Assembly (NCBI GenBank): GCA_020430865.1
Contig: JAGQIY010000635.1
Span: 1-7,141 of the forward strand
Source of the DNA: Myxococcales bacterium
GTDB lineage: Bacteria > Myxococcota > Polyangia > Polyangiales > Polyangiaceae
DNA: 7,141 nt
Reading direction: 5' to 3'
The notes under the pieces were generated by a model. That model searched no databases. It was not told where the DNA came from and saw nothing but the letters and a program-made list of their open reading frames with translations. Of the stretch, positions 1-6,683 are shown piece after piece. The position numbers were made by a program, and so were the translations under genes. Position 1 is the first letter of the stretch; the number at the start of each line of letters is the position of its first letter.

Positions 1-1598
1 TCACCCGAAACAAACCCCGCGGAAACGCCAAGAGCATCGAAGTGATCCCACAGCTGATCCAGTAGCTCCTGGGTTGCCACCACGGCGCTACCCGCGCGAT
101 CCACTCCCACCTCGGCCACGCACTGGGTGAGCCCGCGACCCATGGCGTCGAAGGCCGCGGGGCTGATGGGACCGAACGCGTGGAGCACCCGTGCCAGACG
201 TCGGAAGCTGCGGGGCACGACCAGGCTGACGTCCACCCGTCGCTCCAGCTCCCAGAACTCCAGTCGCTCGAGGGCCTCGATCAGCTTGCGCCAGAACGTC
301 GCTTCCGGACGCACCTCGCCCCTGGCCGTGATCGGAGCCCCGACCCAGCGATCGCGGTCCACCGCCATGTAGAGGTTGAAGGCGCGGAGGCCGTAGGCCA
401 AAGCCGACAGCGCGCTGAACGCGTTGTCTCGCTGCCTCAGAGGAGGCAGAAACGGCGGAAAGCCGGCGCCGAGCTCCGCCGCGTAGCAGGGGAAGCCGGT
501 CTTCTCCGCGCGCGCTGCCAGCTCGGTCGTGCGGTAGGCGATGCCACGCAGCTGTTCAGGATTAGCCGTGTGGTAATAGTCGGCGCCGATCATCTCGAGC
601 TCTTCGCAGAGCAGCGTGGGATCGAGGGGCGTCGCGAGGTCCGCCGGTGGGAGGTTGTGGAAGACGGGCAGCCCGCCGAGTCCGCAGTCGCGCATGGCGT
701 CCGTCATACGCCTGAGCGAGGCGGCCAGCAGGTGTTCCTGGTACTCCGCCCAGTCGAGGTGGGGTACCAGCTCGTCGGCGTGCACCGCGGTGAGGCGTTT
801 CGGCGGCTCGAGCTTGGGGAAGCTCGCTTCGGCGTCCCCGTGGGCTTCTCGGAGCTTTCCCACCTCATGGTACTTGCCCATCACGAACTGGCGGTACCCA
901 GCGACCGCGTCAGGGTGGTAGTCCTGATCGTAGACGGCGTCGCGAAAGTAGCACGCGCCCTCGTTGTCCACCTGGAGCATCACGATGGGCCCGTCCGGCC
1001 AAACCAGCGGCGACAACGCCGGCAGCGCTGCCTCGAACCACTGCCTCGTTTCCGTGAAGAAAGGATTGCTGGCGTAGCTCGGCACCGGGAAGCTCCGAGG
1101 GAGCATCGGCAAGATCACGGGCTTGCCGCCGGGAGAGCGTGCCTGACAGTCGGCGTCCCAGACCACGCGCTCCGGCAGCCCAAAGAAGGTGAGCTCGGCG
1201 TTGATGTGAGGGCCTGGCCTCACGATGGCGAACAGGCCGCACTCCGCGGCGATCTCCAGGAAGCGCACCAGATCGAGACGGGGATCGAAGCGTCCAAAAT
1301 CCACCTCACCTGGCGCGGTTTCGTGCACGTTCCAGGGCACGTAGACGTCCACCAGGTTGCAGCCCAGAGTGCGCGTCTGCTCGAGGGCAGGGCGCCACGC
1401 TTCGGGTTCCAGACGCCAGTAGTGCACCGCGCCGGCCACGAGCCGCAGCACGCCGTCACCAGGACGGCGCAAGCTCGAGTGCTCGCCAGGGCACAGCCAC
1501 AAACCTCCGGGCACGACGCGCACGCGCGCCGCTTCGCCCTGGGCGGGTGGCGGCACCGAGCGCCGCCTGACGAGGTCACCGGGACGAGCTGAGTGCAT
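1..1598 (-). CDS. Glycoside hydrolase of clan GH-A, GH35-type beta-galactosidase (3' end cut by window edge)
   Basis: The minus frame stays open from an ATG at 1598 to the left edge, giving 532 residues without a stop, so the C-terminus is missing. It should hydrolyse terminal beta-galactosides or related beta-glycosides. Visible GH35-type blocks are GAVHYWRLEPEAW (residues 56-68), LGCNLVDVYVPWNVHE (78-93), GLFAIVRPGPHINAEL (121-136), VMLQVDNEG (206-214) and CYAAELGAGF (371-380). By family analogy E213 would be the acid/base and E375 the nucleophile. No signal peptide or membrane segment is seen at the N-terminus, so a cytosolic enzyme is likely. An in-frame GTG at 1610 is an alternative start. 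ATG is preferred because an AGGGTG stretch sits about 9-10 nt upstream of it. The gene lies 67 bp downstream of the acyl-CoA dehydrogenase. Exact family (GH35 versus GH42-like) and substrate are not settled. Overlapping plus-strand ORFs are shadows. Confidence 0.82.
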   Translation of the reverse strand, partial: MHSARPGDLVRRRSVPPPAQGEAARVRVVPGGLWLCPGEHSSLRRPGDGVLRLVAGAVHYWRLEPEAWRPALEQTRTLGCNLVDVYVPWNVHETAPGEVDFGRFDPRLDLVRFLEIAAECGLFAIVRPGPHINAELTFFGLPERVVWDADCQARSPGGKPVILPMLPRSFPVPSYASNPFFTETRQWFEAALPALSPLVWPDGPIVMLQVDNEGACYFRDAVYDQDYHPDAVAGYRQFVMGKYHEVGKLREAHGDAEASFPKLEPPKRLTAVHADELVPHLDWAEYQEHLLAASLRRMTDAMRDCGLGGLPVFHNLPPADLATPLDPTLLCEELEMIGADYYHTANPEQLRGIAYRTTELAARAEKTGFPCYAAELGAGFPPFLPPLRQRDNAFSALSALAYGLRAFNLYMAVDRDRWVGAPITARGEVRPEATFWRKLIEALERLEFWELERRVDVSLVVPRSFRRLARVLHAFGPISPAAFDAMGRGLTQCVAEVGVDRAGSAVVATQELLDQLWDHFDALGVSAGFVSG

Positions 1599-1621
1599 CG
1601 GGCCGGGCACCCTACGGCCCG
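1599..1621 (-). promoter_or_regulatory. Hairpin directly before the beta-galactosidase start codon
   Basis: Two perfect 7-nt arms, CGGGCCG at 1599-1605 and CGGCCCG at 1615-1621, enclose a 9-nt loop. In the minus-strand transcript the loop reads UAGGGUGCC and carries the only Shine-Dalgarno-like bases, while the 3' arm ends at the base next to the ATG at 1598. It may be a terminator of the upstream gene lacking a U-tract, or a translational control structure. The next bases, GGTCGCGACC at 1621-1630, form a perfect 10-bp palindrome. Confidence 0.4.
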
Positions 1622-1665
1622 GTCGCGACCTGGGCAAGCTCGAAGCGAAAAAGGCGTCCGCGCGC

Positions 1666-3471
1666 TCAGAACCAGTCGGGGTGAACGCTGCGGTAGCTGT
1701 CTTCGCCGCTCTTGCACAGCGCCGCCAGGTAGCCGATGCGAGGCAGCTCGCTCTGGATCCAGTATTGCGCCGCGCTCAGCTTTCCACGATAGAAAGCTCG
1801 GGCGGTGTCGTCGCCGCTGTCGGCCGTCGCCAGGCCTTCCTTGGCCGCCGCGGCTTGCGCTAGCCACTGCCAGCCAATGACCAGCGTCGAGAACAGATCG
1901 AGGTAGTCGGCGCTGTGCAGCAGCATTCCCTCCACGTCGCCCGTGAGGCCGAGTCCCGCGAGGTGATGGGTCACGGCGAGCAGCGCCTGAGTCGAGCCCT
2001 GGAGCTTCGCGATCCACTCGTCTGGCACGCCAGCTTGCTGAGCGCGCTCGGCGGTCTTGCCGATCTCCCGCTGCAACAGCTGAACGGCCTTGCCCCCTCC
2101 AGCCACCACCTTGCGTCCCAGGAGGTCGAGACTCTGGATGCCGGTCGTCCCCTCGTGTAGCGAGTTGAGCTTCTGATCGCGCAGCCATGCCTCGGGTAGG
2201 TACTCGCTGGTGTAACCGTAACCGCCGTGTACCTGCACCGCGAGCGCGTTGGCCTCGAAGCCTTTTTCTGCAGGGAAACTTTTGGCAACCGGCGTGAGCA
2301 GATCGAGCAGGAGGTGCGCCTCCTGACGCTCCTCCTCGCTCGTCGCATGCTCTTCGAGGTCTGCGTAGAGGCTCGCCGTCGCGAGCAAGCCGAGCGAGCC
2401 CTCCACGATGGCCTTCTGCCGCAGGAGCATTCGCCTCACATCCGCGTGCTCGATGATCGGCACCTGGGGCGCCGTAGGATCCTTCGCGCCGTGAGCGCGC
2501 CCTTGAGGACGGTTGAGCGCGTAGTCCAGGGCCTCGAGGTAGGCCACAGAGGCCGTGGCGGCCCCGTTCATGCCCACCATCAGGCGCGCTTCGTTCATCA
2601 TCTGGAACATGTAGCGGATCCCCTGGTTGGGTTCGCCGACCAGGTAACCGTGGCAGGCGTCGTTCTCTCCCAGGTTGAGCGCGATGCTGGGGAGTCCCTT
2701 CCAGCCGATCTTGTGGAACACGCCCGCTGCGACCGCGTCGTTGTCCACCAGCTCGCCGCCCTCGAGGCGTCGCTTGGGCACGACGAACAGGCTCACGCCC
2801 TTGATGCCCGCAGGCGCGTCGACGATGCGCGCCAGACACAGGTGCACGATGTTCGGTGTCAGGTCGTGATCGCCGCCGCTGATGAAGATCTTGGAGCCCC
2901 GGATCAGGTAGTGACCTGCGTCGGTTGGTTCCGCGCGGGTTTGTACGTCGCTCAGGCTGCTTCCGGCTTGGGGCTCCGTGAGCGCCATCGTCCCGGTCCA
3001 CTCGCCCTCGTACATGCGGCGCATGTACTCTGACTTGAGCGCCTCCGAGCCGAACGACTCGATCAGTCGGGCGGCGCCGGTGGTGAGTCCTGCGTAGGCG
3101 TAGACCGCGAGGTTGCCAGCCATCAAGTAGGCGGTTGCCATGGAGTTGATCAGCGTCGGCAGGCGCTGACCGCCCACTTCCTCAGGGCGCGTCGCGTTGA
3201 GGATCCCCAGCTCGACCAGCTGAGGATAGAGCGTGCGCAGCAGCGGATGCACCTTCACGCCCTCGGGGGTCAGCTCCGGAGGCTCCGAATCGAGCGTGCG
3301 GTAGCTAGGGAACAGCTGCTCTCGTGCCAACTTTCGCGCGGAACCAAGGAACAGATCGAAGGTGTCCCGGGAGTGCTCGCTGAACGCAGGCAGCCCGCAC
3401 AAGCGCTCGCCGTCGAGCAGCTCGTAGAGCAGGAAGTCCACATTTCGGTCCTGGATCAGGGGGTTAGGCAT
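1666..3471 (-). CDS. Acyl-CoA dehydrogenase, long DmdC-like type (601 aa)
   Basis: This is an FAD-dependent alpha,beta-dehydrogenase of acyl-CoA thioesters belonging to the long (about 600 aa) subfamily that includes 3-methylmercaptopropionyl-CoA dehydrogenase DmdC. The N-terminal helical region carries the family's opening segment ([15 protein letters not shown], residues 6-20). FAD and substrate contacts lie in [17 protein letters not shown] (162-178) and [19 protein letters not shown] (197-215). The helical C domain has [16 protein letters not shown] (343-358) and [19 protein letters not shown] (414-432). [18 protein letters not shown] (437-454) contains E440, at about the place of the DmdC catalytic glutamate. 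The extra C-terminal domain of this subfamily fills about 480-601. The ATG at 3471 has GGAG at 3484-3487, and only 21 bp separate it from the SDR stop, which suggests co-transcription. The true substrate cannot be read from sequence; general fatty-acyl or methylthio-acyl oxidation are both possible. The gene is intact. Confidence 0.9.
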   Translation of the reverse strand: MPNPLIQDRNVDFLLYELLDGERLCGLPAFSEHSRDTFDLFLGSARKLAREQLFPSYRTLDSEPPELTPEGVKVHPLLRTLYPQLVELGILNATRPEEVGGQRLPTLINSMATAYLMAGNLAVYAYAGLTTGAARLIESFGSEALKSEYMRRMYEGEWTGTMALTEPQAGSSLSDVQTRAEPTDAGHYLIRGSKIFISGGDHDLTPNIVHLCLARIVDAPAGIKGVSLFVVPKRRLEGGELVDNDAVAAGVFHKIGWKGLPSIALNLGENDACHGYLVGEPNQGIRYMFQMMNEARLMVGMNGAATASVAYLEALDYALNRPQGRAHGAKDPTAPQVPIIEHADVRRMLLRQKAIVEGSLGLLATASLYADLEEHATSEEERQEAHLLLDLLTPVAKSFPAEKGFEANALAVQVHGGYGYTSEYLPEAWLRDQKLNSLHEGTTGIQSLDLLGRKVVAGGGKAVQLLQREIGKTAERAQQAGVPDEWIAKLQGSTQALLAVTHHLAGLGLTGDVEGMLLHSADYLDLFSTLVIGWQWLAQAAAAKEGLATADSGDDTARAFYRGKLSAAQYWIQSELPRIGYLAALCKSGEDSYRSVHPDWF

Positions 3472-3492
3472 GATGTTTCGGTTCTCCGTCCT

Positions 3493-4353
3493 TCAGCGCC
3501 CGCCCTTTTTCAGCTTGGCTTGTTGGCGCCGGCCCATGCGCTTGATCAGCGGTTCCGCGACGGCGGCGAGCCCAGGAAAGGCGTTCACCAGCTTGCTCAT
3601 CGCGCCTTGCGCAGAGAAGGGTGACGACAGGATGAGCTCGAGGGGCTGCGTCTCGAGGGCCTTCAGGATCGCGCTCGAGATCTCCTCGGTGGTCAGCGCC
3701 CGTGTGCCGCTGAAGGTGTAGGCAGCTTCGTCGTGGTCCACCTGGGCGTCGAGCATCGGGGTGTCGACGAGCCCCGGGCACACCACGGTCACCGCGATGC
3801 CTTGAGGCGCGAGCTCGCGCTCGACGGCTAGCGTGAAGCCGCGTACGCCGTGCTTGGATGCCGAGTAGGCAGCGATACCCGGTACGGCCGCGATGCCAGC
3901 CAAGGACGCGATGTTCACGATGTGACCGCGACCCCTCGGGAGCATGATCCGCGCGGCAGCGTTCGTGCCGTGCATGACGCCCTTGAGGTTGACGTCGATG
4001 GTGGTGTCGATCAGCTCCACGGGGTTGGTGTGGCTGTAGCCGGGGCGGATGTAGCCGGCGACGTTCAGCAGGGCGTCCGGTACACCCAGACCCTCGACGA
4101 CCTCTCCGAGGAGCCGATCCCAGTCGGTGGAAGACCGCACGTCGAGGCGGCGGAGCCAGGTGGCGGGCCCGCCGCCTCTCCCATTGCCTTCATCGCGACC
4201 GGCGGGCGCGAAGCCGTACTCCTCGGCGCGGGATTCCAGCCCGGGGAGGTTCAGGTCTGCGGCGACCACCGAGTGCCCTCCAGAGATCAGATCTCGGGTC
4301 AGTTGAAGGCCAATTCCACTGGCGGCGCCGGTGACCACGTACAGCTTGGGCAT
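3493..4353 (-). CDS. Short-chain dehydrogenase/reductase (classical SDR)
   Basis: This is an NAD(P)(H)-dependent oxidoreductase with a Rossmann fold. Numbered from the chosen ATG (286 aa), it has the cofactor motif TGAASGIG at 8-15, an acidic residue D33 at the end of strand 2 (suggesting NAD rather than NADP preference), NVAG at 97-100, N122, S150, and Y163-x3-K167 in AYSASKHG, followed by CPGLVDTPM. The full N-S-Y-K catalytic set is therefore present. Start choice: the frame opens earlier at a TTG at 4374, but the ATG at 4353 puts the dinucleotide-binding motif at the usual distance from the N-terminus. No strong ribosome site precedes either start. The gene begins 25 bp after the rtcB stop and ends 21 bp before the acyl-CoA dehydrogenase. 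Oddities are a Gly-rich insert at about residues 52-63, before the LDV strand, and a basic C-terminal tail (KRMGRRQQAKLKKGGR). The substrate is unknown; pairing with the dehydrogenase hints at acyl or alcohol metabolism. Confidence 0.88.
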   Translation of the reverse strand: MPKLYVVTGAASGIGLQLTRDLISGGHSVVAADLNLPGLESRAEEYGFAPAGRDEGNGRGGGPATWLRRLDVRSSTDWDRLLGEVVEGLGVPDALLNVAGYIRPGYSHTNPVELIDTTIDVNLKGVMHGTNAAARIMLPRGRGHIVNIASLAGIAAVPGIAAYSASKHGVRGFTLAVERELAPQGIAVTVVCPGLVDTPMLDAQVDHDEAAYTFSGTRALTTEEISSAILKALETQPLELILSSPFSAQGAMSKLVNAFPGLAAVAEPLIKRMGRRQQAKLKKGGR

Positions 4354-4378
4354 GCAGGCCGACGGTAGCACCAATCGC

Positions 4379-5788
4379 TCAGTCAGTACCCTTGAGGTTC
4401 GCCACGGGATACAGGCGATGGTGCACCTTCGCGATGCTCTCCGCTTCGAGCACGGCGAGCACCGCGTCGAGGTCCTTGTAGACGTGGGCGCACTCGTCGA
4501 GGGGCGTCCGCTTCGTGTTGGCGACGATGCCCTTCACGCTCACCCCGCCCAGCTCTCGAACGACCCCGGCCATCTCCAGATCGATCTGCGCCTGACGCGG
4601 GCCGAGCTGACGCTTCGCTGCGCCGCGTGCGAGGATCCGGCCCGAGCCGTGGTTGACGGAGCAGGCGCTCTTGCTGGCCCCTGGCTCGGCGAAGAGGATC
4701 GCTGCGCCGTGATACATCGAGCCTGGGATCAGGCACGGGTGCCCCGTCTGCTCCCAGGCAGTGCCCAGGAGGTCCGGGTGCCCAGCAGGGAACGCGCGAG
4801 TCGCTCCCTTGCGATGCACGAAGCCGCGCTGCGTGGTGCCGTCGGGAAGCAATAGCGTCTCCTCCTGGACCAGGTTGTGGCTGATCTCGTAGTAGACGTC
4901 GCCTTGCTTGCCGAAGACCTCTTCGAGGGAATCCTGGAGCCCCTTCACGATCAGGTGACGGTTCGCGACGGCGTAGTTGGCCGCGGAGTTGTGGTGCGCC
5001 CAGTACTGCTTGCCCAGGGGCTCGTCCATGCGCAGCCATGAGCGCTCGCGCTGCGCCGTTGGGATCCCCCGCGCCCGCGCTCCTTCGTAGAAGAAGTAGT
5101 TCGCGGTCTGCCAGCCGTAGCCGCGAGAGCCGCAGTGCACCATCACCCAGACTTCGCCGCTCTGTTCGTCGACCTGCATCTCGATGAAGTGGTTGCCGCC
5201 GCCGACCGAGGCTAGCTGAGGCAACGCCTTGTCGCGCGCCTTCTCCACGAGATCCAGGTCCGTATCCTCCGGGATCTCGATGTACTGGCGCTCGCACCTG
5301 TCTGCCTGGACGCCGATCGCCTTCGCGCCGTAGCGCAGCACCGCCTCGAGCTTCCTGCTGCCCCTGAGCTTGGGCGCCAGGCGAGGCGCGGACGCACCGA
5401 CGCCCGTGGCGACGCGCTTTTCGACCTCGTCGATCCACTGCTTGCGCTTCTCGGCCGCCGCGATGTCCGCCGCATGCAGGCCGGGAACCCGCATGTAGAG
5501 CACGCCGCAGCTGATGTCGTAGCCGCTGCCGCCCTGGATCACGGTGTCTTCCGTGACCACGACGGAGCCCACGGGAACACCGTAGCCGGCGTGGCAGTCA
5601 GGCATCAAATAGGCGCCGATCACGCCTTCATAGCTCGCCGCGTCGAAGAGCTGACGCCACGTGCCCTCGTCCGTTTCCGCGTAGAGTTCCTCGGAGAGGA
5701 ACGCGTGGGCGTCGGTGCGCATCGTGCCCGTCCTCGGCAACACGTAGTGGTTCGCGCTGACTGGCTGCGCTGCATACTTGAGTGACAT
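4379..5788 (-). CDS. rtcB: RNA-splicing/repair ligase RtcB
   Basis: RtcB is a GTP- and Mn-dependent RNA ligase that joins 2',3'-cyclic phosphate (or 3'-phosphate) ends to 5'-OH ends, acting in tRNA splicing or RNA repair. The 469-aa protein is close in length to archaeal RtcB and longer than the E. coli enzyme. Signature blocks in order are LMPDCHAGYGVPVGSVV (61-77), GGSGYDISCGV (86-96), GGGNHFIEMQ (196-205), MVHCGSRGYGWQ (216-227), ISHNLVQEE (302-310), VHRKGATRAFPAG (324-336), LIPGSMYHGAAIL (353-365) and VNHGSGRILAR (378-388). The C-terminus is YPVANLKG. By alignment to the family, D91, C94, H200, H218 and H304 should bind metal and H380 should be the guanylylated histidine, so the catalytic set is intact. 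The ATG at 5788 has AGGA at 5792-5795, rather close to the start. It lies downstream of Rsr, two Y-like RNAs and a small ORF, matching the RNA-repair arrangement. RtcA is absent here; the downstream neighbours are metabolic. Confidence 0.95.
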   Translation of the reverse strand: MSLKYAAQPVSANHYVLPRTGTMRTDAHAFLSEELYAETDEGTWRQLFDAASYEGVIGAYLMPDCHAGYGVPVGSVVVTEDTVIQGGSGYDISCGVLYMRVPGLHAADIAAAEKRKQWIDEVEKRVATGVGASAPRLAPKLRGSRKLEAVLRYGAKAIGVQADRCERQYIEIPEDTDLDLVEKARDKALPQLASVGGGNHFIEMQVDEQSGEVWVMVHCGSRGYGWQTANYFFYEGARARGIPTAQRERSWLRMDEPLGKQYWAHHNSAANYAVANRHLIVKGLQDSLEEVFGKQGDVYYEISHNLVQEETLLLPDGTTQRGFVHRKGATRAFPAGHPDLLGTAWEQTGHPCLIPGSMYHGAAILFAEPGASKSACSVNHGSGRILARGAAKRQLGPRQAQIDLEMAGVVRELGGVSVKGIVANTKRTPLDECAHVYKDLDAVLAVLEAESIAKVHHRLYPVANLKGTD

Positions 5789-5844
5789 GGTTCCTGTTCG
5801 AGTCTGATTCCAGGCGCCCGCCGAGTCCGGCTCAGGGCGCTGGT

Positions 5845-5888
5845 GGTTCAGGCTTCCGCGAGTCTATCAGCTCTCGGAAGCCTGAGCC
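5845..5888. terminator. Long hairpin between the small ORF and rtcB
   Basis: The arms 5845-5862 and 5871-5888 pair over 18 positions: 15 Watson-Crick pairs, two G-T wobbles and one mismatch, around the 8-nt loop TCTATCAG. The structure lies between the stop of the small ORF (5913) and the rtcB start (5788). There is no T-tract on either side; instead a run of nine G (5889-5897) abuts it. It could be a Rho-independent-like terminator or attenuator, or an RNA-processing or stability element that separates expression of rtcB from the genes before it. Confidence 0.6.
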
Positions 5889-5912
5889 GGGGGGGGGAGA
5901 GGGCGCGTCGCC

Positions 5913-6290
5913 TCAGCCGTGAACGCTGACGACGGGCGCCTGCTTGCGGGTCTCGAAGCGACGGATCACGCGAATGCTCCCCACGATGGCCTGGTTGAAA
6001 GCCGGGAGATCTTCCGCTGGGATCCAGTATTCGCGGTGTTGGGACGCTCCCACCCGATGCACCTGGTAGTTCGCCAGGAACGCTTGCGCGACGTCGAACT
6101 GGGTCACGAAGCCGATGCCACCAGCCTGGGTGTTCCAGTCACGGGCGATCTGCTCGGCGTACTCGACGGTGCAGACGGGGTAGAAGAAGGGTTGCTCTGG
6201 CAAGCGAGGCGGGAACCCCAGGTTGTTCCGCTCACGGATGCGCTGGAGCTCCACCGGCCCCACCGGACGGTAGAGGGTCACGGTGTTCAT
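5913..6290 (-). CDS. Small protein of the family often labelled 'ADP-ribosylation/crystallin J1'
   Basis: This is a 125-aa soluble protein with no signal peptide or membrane segment. Its features are MNTVTLYRPVGPVEL at the N-terminus, a Pro-rich block FPPRLPEQPFFYPV (26-39), EYAEQIARDWN (43-53), HREYWIPAEDLPAFN (85-99) and IVGSIRVI (102-109). I remember this pattern from short bacterial proteins that databases name ADP-ribosylation/crystallin J1. The biochemical role of that family is not established to my knowledge, so no reaction is assigned. Start choice: the frame is open to an ATG at 6329, but that start would overlap the RNA at 6323-6449. ATGs at 6296 and 6290 follow AAGGA at 6300-6304; the 6290 start has the better spacing (9 nt) and matches the family's N-terminus. 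The gene lies 124 bp before rtcB and about 32 bp after the Y-like RNA, so it is placed inside the Rsr/Y RNA/RtcB group. Confidence 0.75.
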   Translation of the reverse strand: MNTVTLYRPVGPVELQRIRERNNLGFPPRLPEQPFFYPVCTVEYAEQIARDWNTQAGGIGFVTQFDVAQAFLANYQVHRVGASQHREYWIPAEDLPAFNQAIVGSIRVIRRFETRKQAPVVSVHG

Positions 6291-6299
6291 TTTCATATT

Positions 6300-6304
6300 T
6301 CCTT
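6300..6304 (-). promoter_or_regulatory. Ribosome binding site that decides the start of the small ORF
   Basis: AAGGA on the minus strand lies 9 nt before the ATG at 6290 and 3 nt before the ATG at 6296, and downstream of the far-upstream ATG at 6329. It argues for the 6290 start (or 6296) and leaves the adjacent RNA element outside the coding region. Confidence 0.6.
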
Positions 6305-6322
6305 GTGTCAATTGTTGAAGGT

Positions 6323-6449
6323 GCAGCAACGAGGGTGACGAGACGTGTTTCCCGCCGCAGATCCCCTTACGGGTCGCCTACAGTGAAGCGGAGCGGCGTT
6401 TCGGATTCGAACCAAATACAGCCATGTAGTCCCAGTCGGCATTTGCTGC
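6323..6449 (-). ncRNA. Second Y RNA-like (YrlA-like) RNA, 127 nt
   Basis: The minus-strand transcript opens with GCAGCAA (6449-6443) and closes with UUGCUGC (6329-6323), a perfect 7-bp terminal helix. Inside come AUGCC (6442-6438), a 3-bp GAC/GUC helix (6437-6435 with 6339-6337), GGGAC/GUCUC (6433-6429 with 6344-6340, one wobble) and the strand UACAUGG (6428-6422). A tRNA-type T-arm follows: UUUGG, UUCGAAU, CCGAA (6416-6400). Next, CGCCGC (6398-6393) can pair with GCGGCG (6358-6353) around a loop holding CCC-GUAA-GGG. A competing CGCC/GGCG pairing would place a short D-arm-like element containing AAGG at about 6375-6363, so the D-side of this RNA is degenerate or I have mis-folded it. The layout and the blocks AUGCC and GGACUACAUGG are shared with the RNA at 6525-6683. 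Known Y RNAs bind Ro60/Rsr through the terminal helix and present a tRNA-like module. Ends are inferred from pairing only. Confidence 0.7.
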
Positions 6450-6524
6450 GTGAGTGTTTTAGTTCCCGGAGGAACTGGATGTGGGTTTGGGGGGGAGGAG
6501 CGGTGTTCCGCACCTCGGAAAAGT
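6450..6524 (-). other. Spacer between the two Y-like RNAs
   Basis: This 75-bp spacer has no ORF of note. It holds a small hairpin, AGTTCC (6461-6466) with GGAACT (6471-6476) around CGGA, extendable by three T-rich pairs (6458-6460 with 6477-6479). A run of seven G lies at 6489-6495, and the 18-nt repeat at 6502-6519 follows. On the minus strand the U-rich stretch ACACUUUU and a short GGUG/CACC hairpin come straight after the upstream RNA, so this is where that RNA would be ended or processed. Confidence 0.5.
6502..6519 (+). repeat. 18-nt repeat, copy 1 (inverted partner at 6966-6983)
   Basis: GGTGTTCCGCACCTCGGA here is the exact reverse complement of 6966-6983. The core GGTG-TTCCG-CACC is itself a hairpin. 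This copy lies just after the 3' end of the upstream Y-like RNA. Confidence 0.85.
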
Positions 6525-6683
6525 GTGACGACAAGTGTTTGCGAAGACATGTTGCGTCGCTCTGCCTTGCTGAGCTACTGCACCGTGAGTTTTCGAGGCG
6601 CCGCGGCGCTCGGGTGGTGCAGGTTGGACTCGAACCAACGACCTACGGGATATGAACCATGTAGTCCTCACGGCATTCGTCAC
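6525..6683 (-). ncRNA. First Y RNA-like (YrlA-like) RNA with a permuted tRNA module, 159 nt
   Basis: On the minus strand GUGACGA (6683-6677) pairs perfectly with UCGUCAC (6531-6525). After it come AUGCC (6676-6672), GUG/CAC (6671-6669 with 6537-6535), AGGAC/GUCUU (6668-6664 with 6548-6544, one wobble) and the UACAUGG strand (6663-6657). The tRNA-like part is circularly permuted. A 3-bp CGU/ACG helix (6647-6645 with 6557-6555) stands at the anticodon-stem position, followed by variable region AGGUC and T-arm GUUGG-UUCGAGU-CCAAC (6639-6623). Acceptor 3' strand CUGCACC (6622-6616) is followed by a 31-nt cap and acceptor 5' strand GGUGCAG (6584-6578, 7 of 7 pairs). UA and D-arm GCUC-AGCAAGGCA-GAGC (6575-6559) follow, then one G. 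There is no normal anticodon loop; the anticodon side opens into the terminal, putatively Ro-binding, helix. Bacterial Y RNAs of the YrlA type are known tRNA mimics found beside rsr, and this RNA lies between a putative rsr and rtcB. A GATACC at 6698-6693 could be a -10 box, but I see no matching -35. Confidence 0.82.

Noticed and set aside
180..1592. A 470-codon plus-strand open frame
   Set aside because: Its product is Arg/Ala/His-rich low-complexity sequence without family motifs and it lies over the minus-strand GH35-type gene, whose conserved blocks are clear.
1220..3001. A 593-codon minus-strand frame overlapping two genes
   Set aside because: It is a shifted-frame shadow across the acyl-CoA dehydrogenase and beta-galactosidase genes, Arg/Gly/Pro-rich with no motif.
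6305..6316. TTGACA on the minus strand just before the small ORF as a -35 box
   Set aside because: The matching -10 would fall inside the coding region and nothing resembling one is there.
6559..6639. An ordinary tRNA gene on the minus strand, judged from the strong T-arm and D-arm
   Set aside because: The T-arm half precedes the D-arm half, no 5-bp anticodon stem with a 7-nt loop can be formed from bases next to either half, and the bases after the discriminator position are CCC, not CCA. The Y RNA reading explains the arms and the terminal helix together.
6525..6683. A permuted tmRNA or a permuted functional tRNA
   Set aside because: There is no tag-peptide frame or pseudoknot region, the D-stem is complete (tmRNA lacks it), and no usable anticodon loop results from joining the halves. 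It remains a weaker alternative to the Y RNA reading.
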